The notes under the pieces are model-generated. The model made no database searches, was not told the DNA's origin, and was given only the letters and a program-made list of their open reading frames with translations. From Agrobacterium cucumeris (GTDB lineage: Bacteria; Pseudomonadota; Alphaproteobacteria; Rhizobiales; Rhizobiaceae): DNA of 64,000 bases. How positions within the stretch are numbered: the first letter of the stretch is position 1; each line of letters begins with the position of its first letter. The stretch covers positions 1,736,001 through 1,800,000 of the forward strand of contig NZ_CP080387.1 in the NCBI RefSeq assembly GCF_030036535.1. The letters run 5' to 3'. The position numbers and the translations under genes were made by a program. Below, in pieces: positions 10,221 to 20,215 of this stretch.

Positions 10221-11249
10221 CTAAAGCCGCCACGCCGCCCTGATGGCAACCGGCAGCCGATCACCAATGGCAACCGCTTCCCGCGAATACGCCCTGAGCG
10301 CCTGCCCATCCGGCAGGTCGAGACGGAGAGCATAACGCTCGCCCTCGTAAAGGACCGAGGTGACGGTGCAGCTGACACCCTCCGCGTCCCGCACCACATC
10401 CTGCGGCCGCACGAGAATATCCGCCTGCGGCAAGTGCCTGCCACTCTCCATCGCCGCCCGAAGCGCCGTCCAGTCAAGATCGCGCGAAACCCCTTCCGTT
10501 ACCGGCAGGGTCAGGATCGCCCCCTGCCCCACCAGCGAACCGACAAGCCTACCTTCCGGCCGCGCATAAAGCTCTGCCGGTGCCGCCACCTGCAAGAGCT
10601 TGCCCTGCGACATGACGGCGACATCGGTCGCCAGCGCCATGGCCTCGGCCTGATCATGGGTGACATAGATCATCGTCGCGCCGGAGCGGATGTGGAATTC
10701 GCGAAACGTCTCCTCCATTTCCTGGCGCAGATGCCGATCGAGATTGGCGAGCGGCTCGTCGAGCAGCACCACGTCAGGCTCGGTAACGAGGCAGCGGGCA
10801 AGCGCCACACGCTGCCGCTGGCCGCCGGACAACTCGGCGGGGCGACGATCCGCAAAGCTCTCGAGGCGGACGGCGGCAAGCGCCTGACGCACCTTCTCGC
10901 GATATTTCTCACCGGAAATGCCGCGTACCTTCAAGGGATAGCCGGCATTGTCGGCAACCGACATATGCGGCCACAAGGCATAGGACTGGAACACCATCGC
11001 CATGTTGCGCCGCTCCGGCGGCACCATGCTGCCGCCATCGGCTAGCACGCGTTCACCAAGCAGGATGGAGCCATCGGTCGGCTGTTCGAAACCGGCAATC
11101 ATCCGCAGCACCGTCGTCTTGCCGCAGCCGGAAGGGCCGAGCAAGGCGAGAAAGCCGCCATCGCGCACGGTAAGCGACACGTCGTCGACGGCAGGCTTCG
11201 ATCCGGCTGCGAAATTTTTCGACAGGCGGTTGAGGATCAGTTTCGCCAA
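10221..11249 (-). CDS. ABC transporter ATP-binding protein, Fe3+/polyamine-type
   Basis: 342 residues. Walker A (GPSGCGKTT), the signature LSGGQRQRVALAR, Walker B (VVLLDEPLANLD) and the H-loop (YVTHDQAEAMALATD) are all intact. A C-terminal TOBE-like domain places it in the FbpC/AfuC/PotA-like group. It uses a TTG start at 11249 behind AAAGGAG, and its first bases overlap the end of the permease gene by 13 bp, indicating translational coupling. It energises import together with the two upstream genes. The substrate could be ferric iron or a related small solute; sequence alone does not decide. Confidence 0.85.
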   Translation of the reverse strand: MAKLILNRLSKNFAAGSKPAVDDVSLTVRDGGFLALLGPSGCGKTTVLRMIAGFEQPTDGSILLGERVLADGGSMVPPERRNMAMVFQSYALWPHMSVADNAGYPLKVRGISGEKYREKVRQALAAVRLESFADRRPAELSGGQRQRVALARCLVTEPDVVLLDEPLANLDRHLRQEMEETFREFHIRSGATMIYVTHDQAEAMALATDVAVMSQGKLLQVAAPAELYARPEGRLVGSLVGQGAILTLPVTEGVSRDLDWTALRAAMESGRHLPQADILVRPQDVVRDAEGVSCTVTSVLYEGERYALRLDLPDGQALRAYSREAVAIGDRLPVAIRAAWRL

Positions 11250-12931
11250 GGAACCACTCCTTTCGGCAGATAGCGCCCCAGAATTTCGAGCAGCAACATG
11301 AGGAAAATCACCATGATGACGACCAGCACCGAAAGCGCGGACGCAAGATCGAAGCTGCCGCTATCATCGAGATTGTAGATGAGCACACCGAGCGTCTGCG
11401 TGCCGGCCGACCACAGGAGCGCCGAGACCGTCAGCTCGTTACAGGCGATCAGGAAAACAAGAATGACCGAAGCGCCCGCCGCCGGGCCGACCAGCGGCAG
11501 AATGATATCCGTGAGCCGTCGCCAGAAGCCTGCACCGGACAGCCGAGCGGCCTCTTCCAGCGACGGATCGAATTGCAGGAAGGCGCTGACCATGGGTTTC
11601 AGGCTGACAGCAAAGAAGGAGGAGAAATAGGCGAGCAGGATGATCCAGATCGTGCCGTAAAGCGTGATGCCCAACAACGGAATGGGGGCCGCAAAAAGCA
11701 GCACGAAGGACACCGAGATGACCACGCCCGGCAATGCATAGGGGATATCCACCAGGGCCGACAGCAGGAACATGAAGCGGCTCTTGCCGCGCACCAGGAA
11801 ATAGGCGGTCAGCACAGTTACCGCCAGCAGGCAGAGCGATGTGGCGGTTGCCAGAAACAGCGAATTGCGGAAGGCGGTACGGGTGACGCTCTGGCGGTAG
11901 AGCAGTTCCTCATAGGCATGCAGCGTCGCGGTCTTGAGGCTGAGCGGCACGCCATAGGCAGGCGCGAGCGAACTCGCCACCAGTGCCGCAAGCGGCGCAA
12001 CCAGCATGAAGAACAGCACCAACCACAGGGCACATTCTGCCGGCACCCGCCAGCGCGCCAGCCCGAAGGTCGCGGCCTTGCCGGAAAGGCCGATGATGCG
12101 ATAGTCCCTGCCCTTCATCGCCCGTTCCTGAAGCGCCAGCCCGGCGACCGAGATGATGGCGATCATGGTGGAGAGAATGGCGATATCGCCGAAGGTGCTG
12201 GTGCCGAAACTGGCGAAACGGCTGTAGATCAGCGTCGGCAGGGTAAAGATCGACCCCGGTATGCCGAGGATTGCCGGAATGCCGAAATTGCCGACATTGG
12301 ACACGAAGGAAATCGCCGCCCCGGCGATCAGCCCCGGCGTGGAAAGTGGCAGGATAATATCGAACAGCACACGGCGCGGCGAAGCGCCCGAAAGCTTGGC
12401 GGCCTCGATGCCATCCTGCGGCAGCGCAAGCAGACCGGCGCGCAGCGACAGATAAACAAGCGGTGCATGCTGCACGCCGAGCAGCAGCGCGATGCCCGCA
12501 ATCGAATAAAGCGGCTGCGGCGATCCCATCGGCGGCGCAAGGCCGATGGCCTTTAACAGCGTACTCGACGGGCCGGTCATGCCGATCCACGACAACGCCG
12601 TCACCTGCGGCGGGATCATCATAGGCAGCATGAACAGAAAGCTTAAGATCGACTTGCCGCGAATGTCGCAAAGCGTCAGCGAAAGCGCAAAGGCGCCGCC
12701 AATCGCCAGCGAGATCACCATGCCGAAAAACGAGGTGGAGAGCGTGTTTAGCGCCGCATCCCAAAGGGCTGGATCAGCGAGAAGCCGCCATATGTCACCA
12801 TTGAGTGATGAAATGATGCCGGTATAGGCCAGCCGGCCGAGCGGCAGGGCGCTGAGGGCAAAAACGACACTCACCACAAAAGGAAACAGCCAGCGCGGCT
12901 GGCTGCTTCCATAGGCACTTGAACGGGACAT
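11237..12931 (-). CDS. ABC transporter permease with two fused membrane modules, Fe3+-type
   Basis: 564 residues with about 12 predicted membrane helices. Two copies of the BPD_transp_1 domain are fused in one chain, each with an EAA-type loop (GIEAAKLSGASPRRVLFDIILP in the first half, LEEAARLSGAGFWRRLTDIILP in the second). This double-length architecture is typical of FbpB/AfuB-type iron(III) permeases and of the similar 2-aminoethylphosphonate systems. It starts 9 bp after the binding-protein stop and overlaps the ATPase gene by 13 bp, so the three form one operon. Confidence 0.85.
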   Translation of the reverse strand: MSRSSAYGSSQPRWLFPFVVSVVFALSALPLGRLAYTGIISSLNGDIWRLLADPALWDAALNTLSTSFFGMVISLAIGGAFALSLTLCDIRGKSILSFLFMLPMMIPPQVTALSWIGMTGPSSTLLKAIGLAPPMGSPQPLYSIAGIALLLGVQHAPLVYLSLRAGLLALPQDGIEAAKLSGASPRRVLFDIILPLSTPGLIAGAAISFVSNVGNFGIPAILGIPGSIFTLPTLIYSRFASFGTSTFGDIAILSTMIAIISVAGLALQERAMKGRDYRIIGLSGKAATFGLARWRVPAECALWLVLFFMLVAPLAALVASSLAPAYGVPLSLKTATLHAYEELLYRQSVTRTAFRNSLFLATATSLCLLAVTVLTAYFLVRGKSRFMFLLSALVDIPYALPGVVISVSFVLLFAAPIPLLGITLYGTIWIILLAYFSSFFAVSLKPMVSAFLQFDPSLEEAARLSGAGFWRRLTDIILPLVGPAAGASVILVFLIACNELTVSALLWSAGTQTLGVLIYNLDDSGSFDLASALSVLVVIMVIFLMLLLEILGRYLPKGVVPWRN

Positions 12932-12940
12932 GCCGCTATA

Positions 12941-13924
12941 TCAGCCCTTGGAGCCGAAAATATCGGAGAAGGTCTTCAGGTCCTGCTCTGAGTTCTTCAG
13001 CGCATCAGCAGCGCTGAGCGGCAGAACCTTGATCTTGTCGCGGGCCGGGAAACCTTCCGGCATGCCGGCATCGGCACGAACAGGAATGTAGCCAAGCTTG
13101 ACGAAGCCCTGCTGGCCTTTTTCCGAAAGCACGTAGTCAACGAACTTCTTGGCGGCTTCCTCGTGCTTGGTGCCCTTGATGATCGCGACCGGCTCAGTGA
13201 CGGCCGAAACACCCTCTTCCGGGAAAACGAACTCGACTGGCGCGCCCTTGGCCTTTTCGCGGATCGGCATGTAATCGACGACCACGCCGTAAGCCTTTTC
13301 GCCCGAAGCAACAGACTTCAGAACCGCACCGTTGCCGCCGCCGGCAATGGCTTCATTGGCCTTCAGCTGCTTGTAATAGTCCCAGCCGAGACCATCGGCA
13401 GCAGCAAGCGTCTGCGCATGGATCAGCGCCGCACCCGAGGTCAGCGGGCTCGGCATGGTCACGAGACCCTTGGCTTCAGCCTTGGCCAGATCCTTCCAGC
13501 TCGTCGGCTTCATCGCGGCAGCGGTATTGTACATGATGCCTGTCGTGATGAGCTTGGTGGAGTAATAGAAGCCGTCCGCGTCATAGAGCGAGGCGTCGAT
13601 GTTCTTGGCTTCGGCAGACTTGTGGGCGAGAAGCTGGCCGGCCTGCTTCATGCGCTCGAGCGTCACGGTGTCGGCGATCAACAGCACGTCGGCAACCGGA
13701 TTGCCAGCGCTGATCTCAGCCATCAGCTTGGCCATGATCTTCGGCGTTCCGTCACGCACCCATTCAACTTCAAGACCGGGATTGGCGGCCTTGAAACCAT
13801 CAACGGTCGCCTGCGCGTCCTCGTTCGGCTGGCTGGTATAGAGCACCAGATCGGCGGCATTGGCAGCGGTGGCGATGAAGCCGAGCGATACGATGGCGGT
13901 GAAAGCGGAAAGCAGCGTTTTCAT
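12941..13924 (-). CDS. ABC transporter periplasmic substrate-binding protein, Fe3+-type
   Basis: 327 residues from the ATG at 13924, which sits directly before a signal peptide (LLSAFTAIVSLGFIATAANA, cut before ADLVLYTS). The mature protein has the type II periplasmic-binding fold of the FbpA/AfuA and PotD/phosphonate-binding cluster (LVLYTSQPNEDAQ, DVLLIADTVTLERM, GVVVDYMPIREKAKGAPVEFVFPEEG). I cannot identify the paired C-terminal Tyr residues that would fix it as a ferric iron binder. It is the first gene of the operon, which gives a normal order of binding protein, permease, ATPase. A small dyad lies 36 bp upstream. Confidence 0.8.
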   Translation of the reverse strand: MKTLLSAFTAIVSLGFIATAANAADLVLYTSQPNEDAQATVDGFKAANPGLEVEWVRDGTPKIMAKLMAEISAGNPVADVLLIADTVTLERMKQAGQLLAHKSAEAKNIDASLYDADGFYYSTKLITTGIMYNTAAAMKPTSWKDLAKAEAKGLVTMPSPLTSGAALIHAQTLAAADGLGWDYYKQLKANEAIAGGGNGAVLKSVASGEKAYGVVVDYMPIREKAKGAPVEFVFPEEGVSAVTEPVAIIKGTKHEEAAKKFVDYVLSEKGQQGFVKLGYIPVRADAGMPEGFPARDKIKVLPLSAADALKNSEQDLKTFSDIFGSKG

Positions 13925-13959
13925 GGGTCCAGTCCCTGTTGTTTGGTGGGACCGCTTAA

Positions 13960-13978
13960 ACATGATTGCATAACATGT
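13960..13978. promoter_or_regulatory. Candidate operator upstream of the ABC importer
   Basis: The dyad ACATG-N9-CATGT, with an AT-rich centre, lies about 36 bp before the binding-protein start. The position fits a repressor site. No matching regulator gene is adjacent, and I do not see a clear Fur, RirA or Irr consensus. Confidence 0.3.
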
Positions 13979-14059
13979 ATGTGACAGGCAAGATTTTTGG
14001 GGTGGGTTCTCTTGGGGCCGTCGTGATCGAGAGGAACAATGTTCCCTGGTAATCGCGGC

Positions 14060-14219
14060 TTACCCCCCTCTGCCCTGCCGGGCATCTCCCCCACAAGGGG
14101 GGAGATCGGCAAGAGGCTCTCTCACAACTTCATTCTCAAACGATGAGATGGGCGATACCTCGCCACGGGTCGATCTCCCCCCTTGTGGGGGAGATGCCCG
14201 GCAGGACAGAGGGGGGTAA
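14060..14219. repeat. Paired rhizobial palindromic repeat forming a long inverted repeat
   Basis: Two 49-bp arms (14060-14108 and 14171-14219) are inverted copies with one mismatch, separated by about 62 bp. Each arm contains its own internal palindrome (CTCCCCCACAAGGGGGGAG type). The same element, diverged, is embedded in uvrB near 1356. As RNA the whole unit could fold into one long hairpin. It lies between the aminotransferase stop and the ABC operon promoter, both on the minus strand. Confidence 0.9.
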
Positions 14220-14257
14220 CGCCACAACCTCCATCGCTGCCGAATACCGCGCAACCC

Positions 14258-15502
14258 TCAAATCGCCGGCAGCACTTCGCCCGTTTCCGCCTGCGCCGTC
14301 GTAATCAACCGGCCAAGCCGCTTCATACCCTCTTCAATCATCGCCTCGTTGGCGCAGGAGAAGCTGATGCGCAGCGTGTTCGTGCCCGAACCATCCGCAA
14401 AGAATGCACGGCCGGGAACGAAGGCGACCTTTTCCGTGGCGATGGATTTTGCCAGCAGGGCGGCGCCATCCATGCCTTCCGGCAAGGTGACCCAGATGAA
14501 CATGCCACCTTCCGGCTTCGTCCAGTGCGTGCCCTTCGGCATGTACCTGTCGAGTGCGGCCAGCATCGCATTACGGCGGGCGCTATAGGCGGCCTTGATC
14601 TTGGCCACCTGCTTGTCGAAACCGCGCGAGGCGACACGTTCGATGGCGATCTGGTTGATGGTCGAGGAATGCAGGTCAGCGGCCTGCTTCATCAGCACCA
14701 GCTTGCGGATAACAGGTGCGGAAGCGACGATGTAACCGACGCGAAGGCCCGGTGCGAGTGTCTTGGAGAAGCTGCCGCAATAGATGGTGCGGGTGTTCTC
14801 GATGCCACCGCAACGGGCAATGTCGAGCGCCATGATCGGCGGAACCGCCTCGCCATCGTAACGCAGCGACTGATAGGCGGCGTCTTCGATGACGGCAATG
14901 TCGAGCTCGTCGGCCAGCGCCAGAACCTTTTCACGGCCGGCCAGATCGACGGTCTCGCCGGTCGGATTGGAAAAATCGGCCGAGAGATAGGCGAACTTCA
15001 CCGCACCGCCATGCTTGGCGGCGGTCTCGCGATAGGCCTCGGGCGTGCGGTTGCCGCCGGGATTGAGCTGGTCGTAATTCGGCTCATAGGCGTTGAAGGC
15101 GGAAAGCGCGCCGAGATAGGTCGGCCAGGTGACCAGCGCCGTATCCTTCGGCGACAGGAACAGCTTGCCGAGATAATCGAGACCCTGCTGCGAGCCGGAA
15201 ACGATGAAGACATTATCGGCGGTGCAGTCGATGCCGATATCGGCCATCTCACCCGCCAGCCATTCGCGCAGCGGTTTGTAACCCTCGCTCACCGAATATT
15301 GCAGCGCTGCATTGACCTGCGCGCCTGAAAAAATTTCGGCATAAGCCTGCTGAAATTCCTCTGCGGGGAAAAGAGCCGGGTCCGGAATACCGCCGGCAAA
15401 GGAGATGATATCGGGCTGTTCGAGCAGCTTCAGCAGCTCACGGATTTCAGACGCTTTCATGCGCGAAGAGCGCGTGGCGAAAATTTGTTCCCAATCTAGC
15501 AT
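14258..15502 (-). CDS. PLP-dependent class I/II aminotransferase (2-aminoadipate/aromatic type)
   Basis: 414 residues, fold type I. The N-terminus has the IISFAGGIPDPALFP motif typical of the LysN/MocR-related aminotransferase group, followed by SGSQQGLDYLGKLFLSPKD, ADFSNPTGE, and the PLP-binding lysine in YCGSFSKTLAPGLRVGY. The start at 15502 has AGAGGAAA about 7 bases upstream. Substrates in this group include 2-aminoadipate, aromatic and branched-chain amino acids with 2-oxoglutarate; the exact one cannot be read here. The product is cytosolic. It is monocistronic, since the next gene on the strand lies beyond the repeat. Confidence 0.88.
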   Translation of the reverse strand: MLDWEQIFATRSSRMKASEIRELLKLLEQPDIISFAGGIPDPALFPAEEFQQAYAEIFSGAQVNAALQYSVSEGYKPLREWLAGEMADIGIDCTADNVFIVSGSQQGLDYLGKLFLSPKDTALVTWPTYLGALSAFNAYEPNYDQLNPGGNRTPEAYRETAAKHGGAVKFAYLSADFSNPTGETVDLAGREKVLALADELDIAVIEDAAYQSLRYDGEAVPPIMALDIARCGGIENTRTIYCGSFSKTLAPGLRVGYIVASAPVIRKLVLMKQAADLHSSTINQIAIERVASRGFDKQVAKIKAAYSARRNAMLAALDRYMPKGTHWTKPEGGMFIWVTLPEGMDGAALLAKSIATEKVAFVPGRAFFADGSGTNTLRISFSCANEAMIEEGMKRLGRLITTAQAETGEVLPAI

Positions 15503-15778
15503 GGGTACGTTTCCTCTTGTGTCGTTTTTATGCGTGCATCTTTACAGAAATGTCGATATGTCAGCAATACTGACTTATCAGTTTTTCGAATTATTTCTGC
15601 CTCCCTGCACATTGCCCGCAGCCGGCCCTCCCTGAGGCCCGTTTTTGCGGACAAAGCCAAATACACCCTCCCGCAAAGCTTCACAATCTCACCTTTGCGA
15701 TTGACGCGGCAAGCTTTTCCGGCTGGATTGCGGCCAAGCGCCGTGATGCGGCGAAAGCAGCCATGGGAGTGAGACGAC
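15503..15778. promoter_or_regulatory. Divergent promoter region, aminotransferase / FucU gene
   Basis: 276 bp, more AT-rich near the aminotransferase start. A short dyad GTCAG-N5-CTGAC occurs at 15560-15574, about 60 bp upstream of the aminotransferase start, and could be a regulator site. No confident -10/-35 pair could be assigned. Confidence 0.3.
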
Positions 15779-16252
15779 ATGCTGAAAAATATCGATCCGG
15801 CGCTGAACGCCGATGTGCTGCACGCGCTGCGCGCCATGGGGCACGGCGATACGCTGGTGATCTCCGATACCAATTTCCCGTCCGATTCGGTCGCCCGCCA
15901 CACGACGGTCGGCAAGGTGCTGCATATCGACAACGTCTCTGCCGCGCGCGCCGTGCAGGCAATTCTGTCGGTACTGCCGCTCGACACACCGCTGCAACCC
16001 TCCGTCGGCCGCATGGAGGTGATGGGCGCTCCCGATCAGCTGGAGCCGGTACAGGTCGAAGTGCAGGCGGAAATCGACGCGGCGGAAGGAAAAACCGCCC
16101 CGATGTATGGCATCGAGCGTTTCGCTTTTTACGAAAAAGCCAAACAGGCCTATTGCGTCATTACGACTGGCGAAACGCGGTTTTACGGCTGCTTCCTGCT
16201 GACGAAGGGGGTCATCCCTCCATATGCCGGGCAGAGCGATGGCAAAAAATAA
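15779..16252 (+). CDS. RbsD/FucU family sugar mutarotase
   Basis: 157 residues. The protein begins MLKNIDPALNADVLHALRAMGHGDTL, a hallmark of the RbsD/FucU family, and continues with ISDTNFPSDS and a C-terminal ETRFYGCFLLTKGVI. Members interconvert anomers of free sugars (fucose, ribose) in the cytosol before phosphorylation or dehydrogenation. Conserved His22 and Asp in the first helix-strand unit are present. The start at 15779 follows GGGAGTGAGACGAC. No fucose or ribose transporter adjoins it. Its final codons overlap the start of the next, AT-rich gene. Confidence 0.88.
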   Translation: MLKNIDPALNADVLHALRAMGHGDTLVISDTNFPSDSVARHTTVGKVLHIDNVSAARAVQAILSVLPLDTPLQPSVGRMEVMGAPDQLEPVQVEVQAEIDAAEGKTAPMYGIERFAFYEKAKQAYCVITTGETRFYGCFLLTKGVIPPYAGQSDGKK

Positions 16253-16805
16253 AGTACCGAAGGTAGACAGAGATCTTTGCAAGCATGCGTACGCTGATGC
16301 CGTTGAGGCCATCAGCCGTTTAGCATCATATGCAACATCTCGAAGTTTGAAGATTTTAGACCACGGCGAATATTACAGCGTCGCGGAAAATTTATGCAGA
16401 AAAGACTTACTGATTTTATGCATATCCGCAAGACGATTTGCTGAGATCACCCAAACCGTCCCAATCCTAAAATCGAAAAACGTCCGCATATCAGGAGAGC
16501 CATCAGCTAACAGTGGCAAAGGCCGCGTAGACAGCGCTTGGAATATAATAGGAAACGTTATTCACGGAAACGAAATCACTGTATTTAAGGATTTCGGAAC
16601 CATGGAGTACGTTGCCGGACGCATTGATCTGAATAAATGGCTCGATATAAAAGAAGAAATCGATGCCGCCATATCAATAAAATCGGATAAATTCGATAGG
16701 AAATATTTTGCTCTGACTGACCTTCTGGTCGCGATCAACACTTATATTGAAAGCGTTTCAGACAGTGTAGAGGGCATATTTCTGGGGTCCGCGTATGAAT
16801 TATAA
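16239..16805 (+). CDS. Uncharacterised AT-rich orphan protein
   Basis: 188 residues from the ATG at 16239, which overlaps the last 14 bp of the fucU-type gene in another frame. Base composition and codon use are clearly more AT-rich than any neighbour (many ATA, TTA and AAA codons), suggesting recent transfer. The protein is mainly helical. It contains a segment that reads like a small binding domain (AWNIIGNVIHGNEITVFKDFGTMEY) and no signal peptide or membrane helix. I do not recognise a family. The stop overlaps the ilvC terminator on the other strand. Confidence 0.65.
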   Translation: MAKNKVPKVDRDLCKHAYADAVEAISRLASYATSRSLKILDHGEYYSVAENLCRKDLLILCISARRFAEITQTVPILKSKNVRISGEPSANSGKGRVDSAWNIIGNVIHGNEITVFKDFGTMEYVAGRIDLNKWLDIKEEIDAAISIKSDKFDRKYFALTDLLVAINTYIESVSDSVEGIFLGSAYEL

Positions 16806-16830
16806 AAGGCCGGAGCTTTCGCCCCGGCCT
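16804..16830 (-). terminator. Rho-independent terminator of ilvC
   Basis: On the minus strand a 9-bp stem AGGCCGGGG/CTCCGGCCT (one G-U pair) with a CGAAAG loop is followed by TTTT. It lies 27-53 bp past the ilvC stop and touches the stop codon of the convergent orphan gene. Confidence 0.85.
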
Positions 16831-16856
16831 CCATATCTTCCACCAAACAATGAAGC

Positions 16857-18579
<1,723 letters not shown>

Positions 18580-18609
18580 GTCTTTTCCACTCCAGGGGCT
18601 CGATTAATG

Positions 18610-18621
18610 TACCGTACGGTA
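18610..18621. promoter_or_regulatory. Candidate TetR operator
   Basis: A perfect palindrome TACCGTACGGTA lies 31-42 bp upstream of the TetR gene start. A further GTACGG overlaps its right side. This size and placement is typical for autoregulated TetR operators. Confidence 0.6.
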
Positions 18622-18745
18622 CGGTTCGAGCGCCATTTAAGCGGAGGCTGCTTCCCGGTCAAGCGGATTCTTCGGAGGAGGACGAGAATTGACGCGCTGC
18701 GGCATCGCCATGCGCCGCAGCATGAAGCGTGGCAGGCGCCGGCAT

Positions 18746-19165
18746 TCAGTTCTCGATGTCGAACCGGCTTCTCGCCTTGCGTATCGCATCGTGATTATCG
18801 AGCGCCCATTGAATGACGACTTTAAGCGGCGCGTAGAGCGATGCGCCGAGCGGGGTGATGCTGTATTCCACGCTTGGCGGCTTCGTCGGAAAGACCTGCC
18901 GGTGAATATAGCCTTCGCGCTGCAAATCCCGCAGTGTCTGCGTCAGCATGCGTTGGGAAATATCCGGCACCATGCGCCGCAGCTCGCCGAAACGGTAGGG
19001 GTTCGATGCTATCGCCCCCAGCAGCAAAGTGGACCATTTGCCGCCGATCTGGCTCATGACGTCCCGCACGGGACAATCGGCAACACTGGTGGCGGAAAAC
19101 AACAGCCCGAAGGCCTCGTCCAGCCTGTTTTCCTGCCTCGCGGGTTCGACAACATCCATAAGCAT
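18746..19165 (-). CDS. HxlR family transcriptional regulator (QorR/YtfH-like)
   Basis: 139 residues from the ATG at 19165, preceded by AAAGGGAACC; the frame extends to 19222 but without a ribosome binding site. The winged-helix HxlR pattern is clear: a Cys followed by [44 protein letters not shown] and the wing [16 protein letters not shown]. The single conserved Cys (CPVRDV) is the redox or electrophile-sensing residue in several relatives. It is divergent from the QorB-type oxidoreductase gene, the same arrangement as ytfH-ytfG in enterobacteria, so it likely controls that gene. Confidence 0.88.
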   Translation of the reverse strand: MLMDVVEPARQENRLDEAFGLLFSATSVADCPVRDVMSQIGGKWSTLLLGAIASNPYRFGELRRMVPDISQRMLTQTLRDLQREGYIHRQVFPTKPPSVEYSITPLGASLYAPLKVVIQWALDNHDAIRKARSRFDIEN

Positions 19166-19273
19166 GGTTCCCTTTTGGTAACGATCCGCACAGAACCTGC
19201 CTTCTTTACAGCCTTTCGGCAATTCCTATTTTAGTGCTGCTCTCTTTTTGAGACTACTGAAAGGATAAAAATC

Positions 19274-20155
19274 ATGAGCAGCATTCTGGTGACCGGCGCC
19301 GCCGGACAGCTTGGACAGGCCGTCATCCGCCACCTCCTGGAAACCTACCACGTCCCGGCCGCCAATATCGTCGCCGCCACCCGCGACGTATCCCGGCTCT
19401 CCGCGCTTGCAGCAAAAGGCGTCGAAGTGCGACGCGCGGATTTCGACGATCCCGCATCGCTTGATGCGGCCTTTTCCGGCATCGACACGCTGCTGGTCAT
19501 CTCCACCGATGCGCTCATGGTCCCCGGCCTCCGCCTCAGACAACACCAAACGGCGGTGGAGGCAGCCACAAGAGCCGGTATCCGGCATATCGCCTATACG
19601 TCGATGCCAAGCCCCGACAAATCGCTCGTCAGCTTCGCACCCGATCATCTGGGAACGGAAACAGCGATCAAGGCAAGCGGCCTGCCCTACACCATTCTTC
19701 GCAATGCATGGTATTTTGACAACCACCTGCACGGTATGCCGCAAAATCTGAAAAACGGCCAGTGGTTCACGGCCCGCGGCAACGGCAGTGTCGCCGATAT
19801 CTCCCGGGAAGACTGCGCCCATGCCGCCGCCGCCGCACTGCTGAAACCGGCGGAAAACCGGACCTATACGCTGACCGGGGCGGAAACATCGACGGCCGAC
19901 GGTCTGGCTTCCCTGATAAGCGAGGTGACGGGCAAGTCGCTTGCCGTGGTGCAGGTCACGCCCGAGCAGCTCAAGCAGGCAATAACTGCGACGGGATTAC
20001 CTGAGATCATTGCCGGCATGATCGCTTCCGCCGACGCCAATATCGCCGCCGGAAACTTCGACATCGTGACCCGAGACTTCGAAACGCTGACAGGTGCGAC
20101 GCCGCAATCCGCAGCGGATTTCTTCAGCGCGCATAAATCCGCACTGCTCGGCTGA
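19274..20155 (+). CDS. NAD(P)-dependent quinone oxidoreductase-like, NmrA/QorB (YtfG) family
   Basis: 293 residues, atypical short-chain dehydrogenase. The N-terminal NADP-binding motif is TGAAGQLGQAVIRHLL, followed by VVAATRD-type strand residues and HIAYTSMPSPDKS in place of the usual YxxxK site. This matches the NmrA-like/QorB group, where QorB reduces quinones with NADPH. The ATG at 19274 follows GAAAGGATAAAAATC. A divergent HxlR regulator lies 108 bp away. Activity on quinones is inferred from family and context. Confidence 0.85.
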   Translation: MSSILVTGAAGQLGQAVIRHLLETYHVPAANIVAATRDVSRLSALAAKGVEVRRADFDDPASLDAAFSGIDTLLVISTDALMVPGLRLRQHQTAVEAATRAGIRHIAYTSMPSPDKSLVSFAPDHLGTETAIKASGLPYTILRNAWYFDNHLHGMPQNLKNGQWFTARGNGSVADISREDCAHAAAAALLKPAENRTYTLTGAETSTADGLASLISEVTGKSLAVVQVTPEQLKQAITATGLPEIIAGMIASADANIAAGNFDIVTRDFETLTGATPQSAADFFSAHKSALLG

Positions 20156-20215
20156 AATGCCGGCCCGTTCCACCCCGCGCCGGGAGGGGACGGGCTTTAA
20201 AACAGCGACCGTTGC

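Noticed and set aside
10221..15502. A 2-aminoethylphosphonate uptake and degradation cluster (ABC importer plus aminotransferase)
   Set aside because: The aminotransferase is fold-type I class I/II, not PhnW-like, and no phosphonatase gene is present. The genes are also separated by a repeat and separate transcription signals.
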